A stretch of 64,000 nt of DNA from Petrocella atlantisensis (GTDB taxonomy: Bacteria; Bacillota; Clostridia; Lachnospirales; Vallitaleaceae): NCBI RefSeq assembly GCF_900538275.1, contig NZ_LR130778.1, positions 1,774,001-1,838,000 on the forward strand, in the 5' to 3' direction. Below are positions 52,132 through 61,471 of this stretch, piece after piece. The notes under the pieces are model-generated. The model did no database searches. It saw nothing but the letters and a program-made list of their open reading frames with translations, and was not told where the DNA came from. Position 1 is the stretch's first letter, and each line of letters starts with the position of its first letter. A program made the position numbers and the translations under genes.

Positions 52132-53175
52132 TTAACTCTTTTTTTTATCTTCCTGTGGCTTCTTTTGAGGATTGTTCACGCGCTTACCTTTGTTCTGAGG
52201 CTTACCACGTTTTGGTCTATGTTTCTGTTCATGCTTTTGCTTTTGACCTTCCTGATTATCCTGTTCTTTTTTCTTTTCTTCCCGTTCAAGGGCTTCTAAC
52301 CTTCTAAGTTCATCTTCTTCTTCTTTTGTAATTTGAGCCTGACCCTTTTTTCGATTTGGTTTTTGTATTATAAGATCTTCGATCTTAAGCTGCACGATCT
52401 CCGGATCACCATCCGGTTTTCTGATTACGATTTTAACCAACTGACGAATAATGTTGGTATTAATTACCTCACCCATAAGACCGGTTTCTTTAACTTTAAC
52501 TATATCACCGTAATTGGGTAAATTTTTATTTAAGTATTCATAGGTTTCTTCTTCATATTTCAAACAACACATTAAACGTCCACAAACACCAGATATCTTA
52601 GTCGGATTCAGGGAAAGGTTTTGTTCCTTTGCCATTTTTATGGAGACTGGATGAAAGTCTGTCAAGAAACTATGACAACATAAAGCTAAACCGCAGATAC
52701 CGATACTTCCGATCATCTTGGTCTCATCTCTAACGCCTATTTGACGTAACTCAATACGTGTTTTAAAAACCGCGGCCAAATCTTTAACCAGTTCTCTGAA
52801 ATCAATCCGACCATCAGCAGTAAAATAAAATAACAGCTTATTGTTGTCAAAGGTATACTCGCAGTCAATAAGCTTCATATCCAGGTTATGTTTACGAATT
52901 TTTTTATTGCAAATTTCATAAGCTTCCCGTTCTTTTTTCTTGTTTTCTGCTTCGGTTTGATCGTCTTCAGTTGTCGCCATCCGAATCACTTTTTTAAGGG
53001 GTTGAATCACATCATTTTCTTCTATCTCTCTGTTACCAAGTACAACATGACCATACTCGATACCTCTAACCGTTTCGACAATAACACATTGCCCAGGTTT
53101 TATATCAAATGATGCCGGGTCAAAATAATAAATCTTGCCGGCTTTTCTAAATCTAACGCCTACTACTTTAATCAT
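52132..53175 (-). CDS. yaaT: PSP1-domain stage 0 sporulation protein YaaT
   Basis: 347 residues. The PSP1 domain (about 1-270) carries the conserved cysteine-rich stretch GICGLALCCHSFL and SGVCGRLMCCLKYEEE. YaaT forms the Y-complex (YaaT-YlbF-YmcA) that assists RNase Y and Spo0A activation. The last 80 residues are a lysine/glutamine/glutamate tail of low complexity, longer than in B. subtilis. ATG 53175 with AAAGGAGAAG is the start. Confidence 0.95.
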   Translation of the reverse strand: MIKVVGVRFRKAGKIYYFDPASFDIKPGQCVIVETVRGIEYGHVVLGNREIEENDVIQPLKKVIRMATTEDDQTEAENKKKEREAYEICNKKIRKHNLDMKLIDCEYTFDNNKLLFYFTADGRIDFRELVKDLAAVFKTRIELRQIGVRDETKMIGSIGICGLALCCHSFLTDFHPVSIKMAKEQNLSLNPTKISGVCGRLMCCLKYEEETYEYLNKNLPNYGDIVKVKETGLMGEVINTNIIRQLVKIVIRKPDGDPEIVQLKIEDLIIQKPNRKKGQAQITKEEEDELRRLEALEREEKKKEQDNQEGQKQKHEQKHRPKRGKPQNKGKRVNNPQKKPQEDKKKS

Positions 53176-53212
53176 AACTTCTCCTTTAATTTCATTCACC
53201 AATGAAATGGAT

Positions 53213-54205
53213 TTATTTTGAATTCATTGCTTGAATCAGCATCACTTCCACGAGCAAAGTGAAGTTGATATGCAATCGATCATATTTTCTGATTTGTTCT
53301 ATACCTTCAATCAAGCTACTTATCCTATTATACGACAAATAGGGTACTTGTTTCAACAACAGATTCTTATTGTCCATATGAATCAAGGGTTCCAAATCCC
53401 CAAGGCTCTTAATAACCATCAAATCTCTTAGCCACGTTAACATAAGATCTAGGAAGTCCTGTTTTTCATCTTTATATTTTTCAAAGACTTCTACTTGTGC
53501 CATAGCCTCTACTTTATCATTATTAGATAGGGCCGTCATAACTTGAATCATATCCTTACGCATTTCGTGAAAGCTTTCAGAATGCCTTAAAGCTAAGGCT
53601 CTACCCATATTTCCTCTTGCAAAAGAGGCGTATAGCTTTGCCTGATAATCCGGAACACCTAAGTCCTTCTCCAGATAATCTTCAATACATGTTTGACTTA
53701 AAGCTCTAAGACGAATGACAACACACCTTGACAAGATGGTTGATAAGAAAGTATGGGTGTGGGTGGCCAATAAAATAAATCTCACATGAATGGGAGGTTC
53801 TTCTAAAGTTTTAAGCAAGGCGTTCTGAGCCTGTATTGTCATTTTCTCTGCTTCGTGTATGATATAAATCTTATAATCATACACATATGGCTTAATAAAG
53901 ACGTCTTTATTAACTTGCTCTCGTATATCATCGACGCCGATGCCGGTCTTCTTGCTGGCACGAATATGGATGACATCCGGGTGATTGCCACTGTCATATG
54001 AGTGACACGACCTACAAGCATCACAAGCCTCAATACCATGAGCCTGACATTGCATGACTTTTGCATAGGTATTGGCCAATCTTTTCTTGCCCTTACCGCC
54101 TTCACCTTCTATGATATAGGCATGGGATATTTTATTCAGTTTTATAGCATTTTGAAAATGTTGGATGACCTCTTCATAACCTTTTATCTCATCAAATCTA
54201 TACAT
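53213..54205 (-). CDS. holB: DNA polymerase III subunit delta'
   Basis: 330-residue clamp-loader subunit. An AAA+ fold with a degenerate P-loop (IIEGEGGKGKKRLAN), four zinc-type cysteines (CQAHGIEACDACRSC), and SRCVVIRL. It works with DnaX encoded at the left end. ATG 54205 follows AAAAGGAGACGG; the frame is open upstream without a site. Operon with yaaT and trmN6. Confidence 0.96.
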   Translation of the reverse strand: MYRFDEIKGYEEVIQHFQNAIKLNKISHAYIIEGEGGKGKKRLANTYAKVMQCQAHGIEACDACRSCHSYDSGNHPDVIHIRASKKTGIGVDDIREQVNKDVFIKPYVYDYKIYIIHEAEKMTIQAQNALLKTLEEPPIHVRFILLATHTHTFLSTILSRCVVIRLRALSQTCIEDYLEKDLGVPDYQAKLYASFARGNMGRALALRHSESFHEMRKDMIQVMTALSNNDKVEAMAQVEVFEKYKDEKQDFLDLMLTWLRDLMVIKSLGDLEPLIHMDNKNLLLKQVPYLSYNRISSLIEGIEQIRKYDRLHINFTLLVEVMLIQAMNSK

Positions 54206-54318
54206 AAGCCGTCTCCTTTTGACATGTCTTATCATATCACTATTGCAACCTTTTTTAAAGCAAATGTACATAGTTTATAACCATTCTTTTTCTGGCTAAG
54301 TCTATATTCTACAACACG

Positions 54319-54347
54319 TTGTTAAGCCATGCCGCCTCTGCTATAAT
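54319..54347 (+). promoter_or_regulatory. Promoter of metallophosphoesterase gene
   Basis: TTGTTA (54319-54324), 17 bases, perfect TATAAT (54342-54347), 40 bases before the ATG. Confidence 0.75.
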
Positions 54348-54387
54348 GGTTTTATGCAATATTAATGATAATAGGAAGGTAGACCCT

Positions 54388-55074
54388 ATGAAAATATTAC
54401 TTGTAGCCGATCAAGAATCTAGGTACATATGGGATTTTTTTGACCCAAAGCGTTTTGAGAACATTGATATCATCCTTTCTGCCGGCGATCTAAAGGCCAG
54501 CTATATGGAGTTTATCAATACTGTTATGCGAAAGCCACTTTACTACGTTCATGGTAATCATGACCATAGTTACCTGGATACGCCACCTATGGGGTGCATA
54601 AATATCGAAGATGATTTGGTTGTTATTGATGGGATACGTATACTTGGGCTAGGCGGATCCATGCGATACAAAAAAGGGCCGATGCAATATTCTGAAGCAG
54701 AAATGGTCAAACGTGTTCGCAAACTTAGACGTAAAATTGATAAGCATAAAGGCTTTGATATTCTTCTGACACACGCTCCCGCTAAAGGCCTCGGTGATGG
54801 GGATGATTTATGTCATCAAGGATTTATGGTCTTCAATCAGCTTATGGATATCTATAAACCTTCATATTTTCTCCATGGGCACCAACACCTTAATTATAAT
54901 TTAAACGCAAAAAGAATACGTCATTACAAGGATACAACCATTATTAATGGCTATGATTATTATATTTTTGATTTTGAATCAAACGGCTTTTCCTATGATA
55001 AGAAAAATACCCCAAACTCGGATTTTGATTCTGGCTTATGGCTCAAGAAATTCTTGTCTCCAAAAAAACAATGA
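54388..55074 (+). CDS. Calcineurin-like metallophosphoesterase
   Basis: 228 residues. Two-metal phosphoesterase motifs are visible: LSAGDLKASY, the YVHGNHDH block, LLTHAPAKG and FLHGHQH. The usual first D-x-H motif is altered to VADQES near the N terminus, so one metal ligand may differ. The substrate is unknown. ATG 54388 after AGGAAGG; a longer frame from 54319 starts inside the promoter. The gene breaks the yaaR-holB interval on the opposite strand. Confidence 0.88.
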   Translation: MKILLVADQESRYIWDFFDPKRFENIDIILSAGDLKASYMEFINTVMRKPLYYVHGNHDHSYLDTPPMGCINIEDDLVVIDGIRILGLGGSMRYKKGPMQYSEAEMVKRVRKLRRKIDKHKGFDILLTHAPAKGLGDGDDLCHQGFMVFNQLMDIYKPSYFLHGHQHLNYNLNAKRIRHYKDTTIINGYDYYIFDFESNGFSYDKKNTPNSDFDSGLWLKKFLSPKKQ

Positions 55075-55091
55075 GTGTCTTACTCATTGTT
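55067..55091 (+). terminator. Metallophosphoesterase gene terminator
   Basis: AACAATGAGT pairs with ACTCATTGTT, followed by a seven-T run. The stop codon lies in the 5' arm. Confidence 0.9.
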
Positions 55092-55114
55092 TTTTTATTA
55101 GGATTATCATGATC

Positions 55115-57076
55115 TTAATACTTTTTTTTCACACTATAGAGCTCTAGGAGTTTATGGTTTTGTTCCCTTGCGTTGATACTTGGAATACTGCCATTAACAC
55201 CATAGACAAACCAATCCATATCAAGGATGGCTTCGTTACTGATATGGGTACCTGCTTCTACCACTAACTCTTTTTTCTGATTGTATATAGGACCAGTGAA
55301 GGGGTGATGCACACCATCAACAATCATTTTTTTCATAAATGTTACACTGTTTATTAACGGCTCCGGTAACTTGGATTCAGAATACATGATATCAACAACA
55401 CCGGCATCCATTCCCCACCAGTAACTAATGGCACGTTCATTGTTCCCGAGTAATCCACTGATTTTGTTATAGTTACCGCTCATAATATTTCTTACAATCT
55501 TTTCATAAAAGACACCCCAATGCCAATGAGGACTTGCAAGGCAAATAGGCTTTTGACCATTACGTAGCTCATCTGCAAAGTAAATACCTGAATGCTTCAA
55601 ACTTGTCTTTAGGTCTGTAGACTCTTGATGACATATGATGTCGACACCCATATCCATAAGTTGTTGGTCTATTTTGTAGCATTCATCTTCACAACCCACA
55701 GTTGTGGCATCCACCCATTTGACAAAAACTTCTGCAAAAGGGTTTAGAAATCTTGCACCAAGTGCATAGGCGTTAATACTACTGATGACCTCCGGAATCG
55801 GATACGTGACAACATATCCCAGTTGATTGGTTTTGCTCATAGCCCCTGCTATCATACCAACTAGAAAATTAGGTTCGAAAATTCGGCCAAAATAGGTTCG
55901 AAAATGTCTAAAAGACAAGCTTTCAGAGCAATTAAGAAATCTTATATGCTCATAAGCTAAAGATGCCTTTAATGTCTCGTGTATAAAAGCCGGCGATGTG
56001 GCAAATATAATATCATAGTCTTCTTCTGCTGCTTTTTTCAGATCATCATAAGCCCGTTCATCCTCCGGTACATTGTTGATACAGATGGTTGTAACACTAT
56101 CGCCCATCACATTTTCCAGGTGTTGACGACCTATTTCATGGCCGTAGGTCCAGGCTGAAGTATCCTTGGATTTTGCATGTAAGAAAGCAATTTTGGCTTC
56201 TTTCATAGCAAAAGGTAAGTTGGTTAAGCCAAAAAATAAGGGTTTCTTTTCTAGTTCTGTTGGCGTTAACTCTAATTCGTATTTATTTGAACTACCAATG
56301 ATCTCAAGTTCTGCCCACAGACTCTTAAGATTTTCTTCTAAAACTTCTGTTATGCCTTCCCTATATGGGTAGACATCTAGGTACTGTAAAAAAGCATCAC
56401 CTGTGGTAATGGGAATTTGATCGCCACCTAGTTTTTTATATAGTGTTTTGAACTGATAATAAATGGATCTTAAATCGCCTTTTTTATCTTCTTGATGCCA
56501 ACCGTATTTTTCTATGATTTTATGCATTTTTACAAAGCTACCCACTTCAGTGAACCATAAATAATTAATCTGATGACTCTTGTAAAAATCCAAAAACTCA
56601 TAATAGATGACGATGGTCTTATCTTCTTTATCATATCTTGGAATCAATCGGGTTACATAAGCAGATATTAAAACCGCCTCACTGTAACTAAGTACACTGA
56701 CCCTCTTGTTCCCCTCTTCGACATAATACCAGTTTAAATATTCATAAACTTTAATAGGCTCTCTTATACCCTCTTCAATATGAGCTTCGTATAAATAAAC
56801 CCACTTTGCCGCAAATTCTGTTGAAGGTCCTAAAATAGGCATAAAATCTGGAGCGAACGCACTTCTCCTTGCATTTGTTCTTGTTCCTTTTATTTTTTTA
56901 ATAGGAATCTCTGTGAGTCCTAAGTTGACCTCTGATACAATAGACTCGCGTGACAGAATTGCATCAAGAGATGGGACATGGGCATTCCAACCGTTAGACT
57001 TATAATGGTTTACCGTTTTTATACCTAGTTTCCTGGCTTTTTCGTAATTCGACCTTCCAAGCTCCATTTGTTTCAA
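55115..57076 (-). CDS. ParB-like plus BMP (nucleoside-binding) fusion, no signal peptide
   Basis: 653 residues. The N-terminal part (about 45-150) resembles a ParB/sulfiredoxin fold: IPIKKIKGTRTNARR and REPIKVYEYLNWYYVEEGNKRVSVLSY. The C-terminal part (from about 295) is a basic-membrane-protein (PnrA/BMP) ligand-binding fold (AKIAFLHAKSKDTSAWTYGHE, IIFATSPAF, NFLVGMIAGAMSKTNQLGYV, DMGVDIICHQ). BMP domains normally bind nucleosides outside the cell, but there is no signal peptide or lipobox, so this is a cytoplasmic sensor. No ABC transporter adjoins. Function unknown; nucleoside sensing is inference. Confidence 0.82.
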   Translation of the reverse strand: MKQMELGRSNYEKARKLGIKTVNHYKSNGWNAHVPSLDAILSRESIVSEVNLGLTEIPIKKIKGTRTNARRSAFAPDFMPILGPSTEFAAKWVYLYEAHIEEGIREPIKVYEYLNWYYVEEGNKRVSVLSYSEAVLISAYVTRLIPRYDKEDKTIVIYYEFLDFYKSHQINYLWFTEVGSFVKMHKIIEKYGWHQEDKKGDLRSIYYQFKTLYKKLGGDQIPITTGDAFLQYLDVYPYREGITEVLEENLKSLWAELEIIGSSNKYELELTPTELEKKPLFFGLTNLPFAMKEAKIAFLHAKSKDTSAWTYGHEIGRQHLENVMGDSVTTICINNVPEDERAYDDLKKAAEEDYDIIFATSPAFIHETLKASLAYEHIRFLNCSESLSFRHFRTYFGRIFEPNFLVGMIAGAMSKTNQLGYVVTYPIPEVISSINAYALGARFLNPFAEVFVKWVDATTVGCEDECYKIDQQLMDMGVDIICHQESTDLKTSLKHSGIYFADELRNGQKPICLASPHWHWGVFYEKIVRNIMSGNYNKISGLLGNNERAISYWWGMDAGVVDIMYSESKLPEPLINSVTFMKKMIVDGVHHPFTGPIYNQKKELVVEAGTHISNEAILDMDWFVYGVNGSIPSINAREQNHKLLELYSVKKKY

Positions 57077-57109
57077 CCCTTCCTATTCATATCTGTCATC
57101 TATATACCA

Positions 57110-57237
57110 CAAGAAAAGAAGCTTTGCTTCGTTATGAGCTCTGCTCATATTTCTGAACGGTTCGAAAGGAAACTTCCTTGATAGTTAATGCGATGCTTCA
57201 ACGCATTAACATAGCATTGTCTTTCCTAGAGAAGAAC
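57110..57237 (+). repeat. Family B structured repeat, full copy
   Basis: Stem I GAAGC/GCTTC (57118-57130), stem II ATGAGC/GCTCAT (57134-57148), outer arms AGGAAA (57167-57172) and TTTCCT (57222-57227), and inner stem GTTAATGCG/CGCATTAAC. It is followed directly by a second, diverged copy, and sits between yaaR and the BMP-fusion gene. Confidence 0.88.
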
Positions 57238-57355
57238 AAAGAGGCTATGCCTCGTTATCTCGAAGAGATATTGTTCCGGCAGGAAAGACTTCCCTGATCG
57301 TTAATGCGACGCTTCAACGCATTAACATGACATATTTTTTCTTAGAGATAAAAGA
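57238..57355 (+). repeat. Family B structured repeat, covarying copy
   Basis: Stem I has become GAGGC/GCCTC (57241-57253) and stem II TATCTC/GAGATA (57256-57270): different bases, same pairing. The inner stem GTTAATGCG/CGCATTAAC is conserved. This is direct evidence of selection, or a copying mechanism, that keeps the fold. Confidence 0.85.
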
Positions 57356-57375
57356 ACCTGTCACATTAGACAGGT
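57356..57375 (-). terminator. yaaR terminator
   Basis: ACCTGTC pairs with GACAGGT; the minus strand continues TCTTTTATC. It lies 34 bases past the yaaR stop. Confidence 0.75.
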
Positions 57376-57408
57376 CCTTGATTATTGTCGCATGTATGGA
57401 TTATGGTA

Positions 57409-57852
57409 CTATATCATCATATCAAGAAGTAGTCCTTTTATGTCATCAATTCTACCCAATATATTCAGATGATTTTTCTCTTCTTTAAGGAGTTCCTGAG
57501 CCAATTCATCAAGGTTCTTATCTACCAATTTGACAATACCATAGACTCTATGCCGCCCTCGTTTATCAAGAAAATTCTCTCTTGAAAACTTATGTGAATG
57601 GGTTACGATTTCATTCATAAAGTCCTTGACCATCTCTCGATACTTTTTCATATCTTTTATATCCATATGCTTGGACAAACGATCCCCTTGGGCTGTAATA
57701 TCCTTAATCATCCCATCCAATTTGCTTTGTAATTCACTTTCTTCAATCTTACTCAGCAACGTGAATTTAAAGTCATCTTTGGACACAACCTCTTTGTTTG
57801 AAGTCACATCGGATACATTTGTCATTGTCAATGGGTTAATTTTCATGTCCAT
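57409..57852 (-). CDS. yaaR: YaaR family protein (DUF327)
   Basis: 147 residues matching the YaaR family: [37 protein letters not shown] and a basic [22 protein letters not shown]. Function unknown; cytoplasmic and helical. AAGGAG lies about ten bases before the ATG, and ATG 57846 two codons in is equally possible. Next to darA, as in B. subtilis. Confidence 0.93.
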   Translation of the reverse strand: MDMKINPLTMTNVSDVTSNKEVVSKDDFKFTLLSKIEESELQSKLDGMIKDITAQGDRLSKHMDIKDMKKYREMVKDFMNEIVTHSHKFSRENFLDKRGRHRVYGIVKLVDKNLDELAQELLKEEKNHLNILGRIDDIKGLLLDMMI

Positions 57853-57916
57853 AGAAACACAACTCCTTAAAACTGTATATGTTTAAAGCAACAACCTATA
57901 CTTCTTTAAACCTACC

Positions 57917-58035
57917 TTGTTAAGCTGTAAAAACTAAGTTTCACTAATTCACAACAATATATAGATTACGTTGATGCATTCATAACTATATATTGTATGC
58001 GAAATTTCAACTATATAGTTTTGACACCTTAACCA
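57917..58035 (+). repeat. Family A MITE-like repeat, full-length copy
   Basis: About 119 bp with a degraded left end (TTGTTAAGCTGTAAAAACT), inner repeat ATATATAGATTACGTTGATG against CATTCATAACTATATATTG, and right end CAACTATATAGTTTTGACAC then CTTAACCA. It is opposite in orientation to the copy at 11023 and separates darA from yaaR, which are adjacent elsewhere. Confidence 0.85.
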
Positions 58036-58038
58036 TAC

Positions 58039-58368
58039 CTAAATCTTTAAATATTTCTCAATATCGATAACAAATATGGTAGCGCCTCCAACGGTTATTT
58101 CAACCGGATAAGGCATACATCCTTCAATTGCACTAGGTATAGGCGGGTTCATTAGAGATAGTTCTTTTTTGGTCTGGCATTTCTCTTCTATAATACCAAG
58201 TACTTTGTCCACTTCCTGCTCCTTAACACCAACAAACAAGGTCGTGTTACCTGTCTTTAGAAATCCACCTGTTGATGCTAACTTAGTTGCCATGTATCCT
58301 TGTGATGTCAATGCATCCACCAACTTATGAGCATCTTCATCATGAATCACTGCTATGATCAATTTCAT
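58039..58368 (-). CDS. darA: PII-like c-di-AMP receptor DarA (YaaQ)
   Basis: 109 residues of the PstA/DarA family: LIIAVIHDEDAHKLVDALTS, ATKLASTGGFLKTGNTTLFVGV and the C-terminal VTVGGATIFVIDIE-like strand. It binds the second messenger c-di-AMP as a trimer. ATG 58368 with GAGGTG is the start. Its stop is three bases from a family A repeat. Confidence 0.96.
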   Translation of the reverse strand: MKLIIAVIHDEDAHKLVDALTSQGYMATKLASTGGFLKTGNTTLFVGVKEQEVDKVLGIIEEKCQTKKELSLMNPPIPSAIEGCMPYPVEITVGGATIFVIDIEKYLKI

Positions 58369-58494
58369 AAGATCACCTCTATCCTTTATCGGCATAATTA
58401 AATTACTTACTTAACTATATTATAACACCTTGAAAAATTATAACAAGTAGTGCAACTTGCAACTTATCTGCCGAGTATGCAGTTCAAGTAGACC

Positions 58495-58538
58495 AAAAAG
58501 TAGTAACCTTAGATTTTCATCCATGGTTACTACTTTTT
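58495..58538. terminator. uxa operon terminator
   Basis: AAAAAGTAGTAACC pairs with GGTTACTACTTTTT, perfectly, 24 bases past the uxaC stop. It reads in both directions. Confidence 0.88.
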
Positions 58539-58562
58539 CTAATGTGTAAATGTTTGATTTAA

Positions 58563-59972
58563 CTATATACCAAAATAGGCCTTAGCATTGTTGTAACAAA
58601 TATCTTGAATCATACGCCCTAAAAACTCAGGATTGTTAGGATATTCTCCGTTTTCAACCCATTCTCCAAAGAGATTGCATAATATACGTCTAAAATATTC
58701 ATGCCGCACATAAGACAGAAAACTTCTTGAATCTGTCAACATACCAACAAAACGACTGATGAGCCCCAGTTGAGCCAGTGTCTTCATCTGATCGATCATA
58801 CCGTCTTTCTGATCACAGAACCACCAACCGGAACCAAACTGAATCTTACCGGCTATCCCGCCACCTTGAAAATTACCAATCATGGTTCCAATCACATAAT
58901 TATCTCTTGGATTTAAGACATAAATAATGGTTTTTGGTAACTCATCTGTTGTATCTAGGTCATTAAGGAGGTCCGATAATGCTCTGGCAAATACTGTATC
59001 ATTAATAGAATCAAAACCTGTATCCGGACCGACTTCCTCATGCATTCTCGTATTGTTATTACGTAGTGCACCAATATGCAATTGCATCGTCCAACCTTTT
59101 TTTGCATAAAACTTGCCTAACTGATTCATGACCAGACTTTTATATTTGACCACTTCATCGTGGGTTAATGCACTACCTCGAAGCGTCTTTTTAAAAATAG
59201 TCTCCCCTTCTTCTAGAGTTACATTTTTTAAGGCCTCATAGTGAACTTCATCAAGGGCGTGATCAGAAAGCCTGCAGCCTTGATTATGAAAGTAGACTAC
59301 CCGTTCTTCTAACGCTTTAAACAATAAGGCTAAAGATGTTATACCATAGCCTACTGAAGATTCAAGTTGCTTTAACCAAGGTAGAAATGTTTCTAAATGA
59401 ATATGGATACCTTTATCCGGTCTAAAAGTAGGTAGTACTTTGGTCTTAAAGGTATCATCTTCCTTAATAATCTTGTGATATTCTAATGTATCTATTGGAT
59501 CATCTGTTGTACAGATCACATCCACATTGGACCTTGTTATAAGTGCCTTTGATGTAAAAGCATCTGTTTTTAAACGTTCATTACACACATCCCATATATT
59601 TTCTGCTGTGGTCATATCTAATTGCTCTTCTATGTCAAAATAACGTTTTAGTTCAAGATGGGCCCAGTGATACATGGGGTTCCCTATAGCATAAGGCAAG
59701 GCTTCGGCAAAAGCCATAAATTTACTGGCATCCGGCGCATTCCCAGTTATAGATGCTTCTAATACACCGTTGCTGCGCATAACACGCCACTTATAGTGGT
59801 CACCACCTAGCCAAATTTCAGTCATATTTTTATAGGATTTGTTTTCAGCGATTTCCTGAGCAGATAAGTGGCAGTGGTAGTCAAAAATCGGCATGTCTTT
59901 TGCATAATCATGGTAAAGGCGAATTGCCGTCTCATTGGTTAATAGAAAATTCTCGTCCATAAACTTTTTCAT
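58563..59972 (-). CDS. uxaC: Glucuronate/galacturonate isomerase
   Basis: 469 residues of the amidohydrolase-related uronate isomerase family, converting glucuronate to fructuronate and galacturonate to tagaturonate. DYHCHLSAQEIAENK near the start and LQLHIGALRNNNTRM, RFVGMLTDSRSFLSY are signatures. Its ATG overlaps the uxaA stop by four bases. Last gene of uxaBAC. Confidence 0.97.
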   Translation of the reverse strand: MKKFMDENFLLTNETAIRLYHDYAKDMPIFDYHCHLSAQEIAENKSYKNMTEIWLGGDHYKWRVMRSNGVLEASITGNAPDASKFMAFAEALPYAIGNPMYHWAHLELKRYFDIEEQLDMTTAENIWDVCNERLKTDAFTSKALITRSNVDVICTTDDPIDTLEYHKIIKEDDTFKTKVLPTFRPDKGIHIHLETFLPWLKQLESSVGYGITSLALLFKALEERVVYFHNQGCRLSDHALDEVHYEALKNVTLEEGETIFKKTLRGSALTHDEVVKYKSLVMNQLGKFYAKKGWTMQLHIGALRNNNTRMHEEVGPDTGFDSINDTVFARALSDLLNDLDTTDELPKTIIYVLNPRDNYVIGTMIGNFQGGGIAGKIQFGSGWWFCDQKDGMIDQMKTLAQLGLISRFVGMLTDSRSFLSYVRHEYFRRILCNLFGEWVENGEYPNNPEFLGRMIQDICYNNAKAYFGI

Positions 59973-61456
59973 AATGTTACCCCCGTTTTAAAAATTGCGA
60001 TTTCTCGGTAATTATTCAGTTCCTGTCGTGTTTTAGCACCATTAATGGTGGCAATGATCTTCTCGGTAAATTGTTCTAATATTGCATCCATACTTAATCC
60101 ATCTACCAACTGTCCGGCATTAAAATCAATCCAGTTGGGCTTTTTCTCAAACAAGGGTGTGTTGGTCGAGATTTTTACCGTTGGTACAAAACCGCCAAAA
60201 GGTGTGCCTCTGCCTGTTGAAAAAAGTACCATATGACACCCACACATACCTAGAGTGGTGGTTGCTACCGCATCATTGCCTGGGGCACTAATTAAGTTCA
60301 ATCCGGGTGTTTTCAGCCGCTCTGTATGTTTTAGAACATCCATGACTAAGCTGTCCCCTGCCTTCGTGGTACACCCAAGTGACTTATCTTCTAGAGAAGA
60401 TATACCACCACTTTTATTACCCGGTGAAGGGTTATCATAGATCACTTGATTATGCTTTTTATAATAGTTTTTGAAATCATTGACCATCTCCACCATCTTA
60501 TCAAAAACTTCTCTATTGACACATCGGTTCATGAGAATGGTCTCAGCACCGAACATTTCAGGTACTTCTGTAAGCACAGTTGTCCCACCTTGCTCAACTA
60601 AGTAATCTGAAAATCTACCAATCAATGGATTGGCTGTTATACCACTAAGTCCGTCTGAACCACCACACTCTAAACCGACACGAATAGATGACAGCGGTTT
60701 TTCAACACGCTGGTCTTTTAGCATTTCATCAAAGAGGGCTCTTACCATCTCATATCCTGCCTCGATTTCATCTTCCACTTCCTGAGAAATCAAAAAACGA
60801 ACACGCGATTTGTCATAGGTACCTAAAGATTCTTCAAAATCTTTGATCTGATTATTTTCGCAGCCCAGTCCAATCACGAGAACACCACCGGCATTGGGAT
60901 GTTTTGTTATATTTTGTAATGTTTTTCGGGTATTGATATGATCATCGCCCATTTGAGAACAACCATAGTTGTGGGTATAGGCATATATACCGTCAAAATT
61001 ATCCAAACGATTCAGGTCAATGCCTTCTTCCATACAGCGGCTTTTAAAAACATCAATAATACGGTTGGATACACCATTGACACAACCCACTGTTGGTATG
61101 ATCCACAGCTCATTTCTAATACCAACTTCTTGGCCCATTCTTTCATAGACTTTGACTGTTTTACGCTCTATTTTTGATACTGAAGCTTCTAACGTTACAT
61201 CATTATTTTTTTCAGGTTGATAGTTGTAGGACAATATGTCACCTAAAGAAGTCTTAAGGTTATGGGTGTGTATATGCTCACCTTTTAAGATGTCACAAGT
61301 GGCTATGCCAATAGGCATACCATACTTAATAATGGCTTCATCTTTTTTTATGTCTTTTAAAGCATATTTATGACCTCTTATTAGGTTCTTGCTGTCATCT
61401 TCTTCAAGATTGATATATACATTGTCTCGGTTGTGAATAACATAATGTTTGTTCAT
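59969..61456 (-). CDS. uxaA: Altronate dehydratase
   Basis: 495 residues: an N-terminal SAF-type domain (about 1-90) joined to the large UxaA domain (AYTHNYGCSQMGDDH, GLECGGSDGLSGITANP, LISAPGNDAVATT). It dehydrates altronate to 2-keto-3-deoxygluconate. Conserved cysteines suggest an iron or iron-sulfur site. Between uxaB (15 bases) and uxaC (overlap). Confidence 0.96.
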   Translation of the reverse strand: MNKHYVIHNRDNVYINLEEDDSKNLIRGHKYALKDIKKDEAIIKYGMPIGIATCDILKGEHIHTHNLKTSLGDILSYNYQPEKNNDVTLEASVSKIERKTVKVYERMGQEVGIRNELWIIPTVGCVNGVSNRIIDVFKSRCMEEGIDLNRLDNFDGIYAYTHNYGCSQMGDDHINTRKTLQNITKHPNAGGVLVIGLGCENNQIKDFEESLGTYDKSRVRFLISQEVEDEIEAGYEMVRALFDEMLKDQRVEKPLSSIRVGLECGGSDGLSGITANPLIGRFSDYLVEQGGTTVLTEVPEMFGAETILMNRCVNREVFDKMVEMVNDFKNYYKKHNQVIYDNPSPGNKSGGISSLEDKSLGCTTKAGDSLVMDVLKHTERLKTPGLNLISAPGNDAVATTTLGMCGCHMVLFSTGRGTPFGGFVPTVKISTNTPLFEKKPNWIDFNAGQLVDGLSMDAILEQFTEKIIATINGAKTRQELNNYREIAIFKTGVTL

Positions 61457-61471
61457 TGGACCTCCTCCTAA

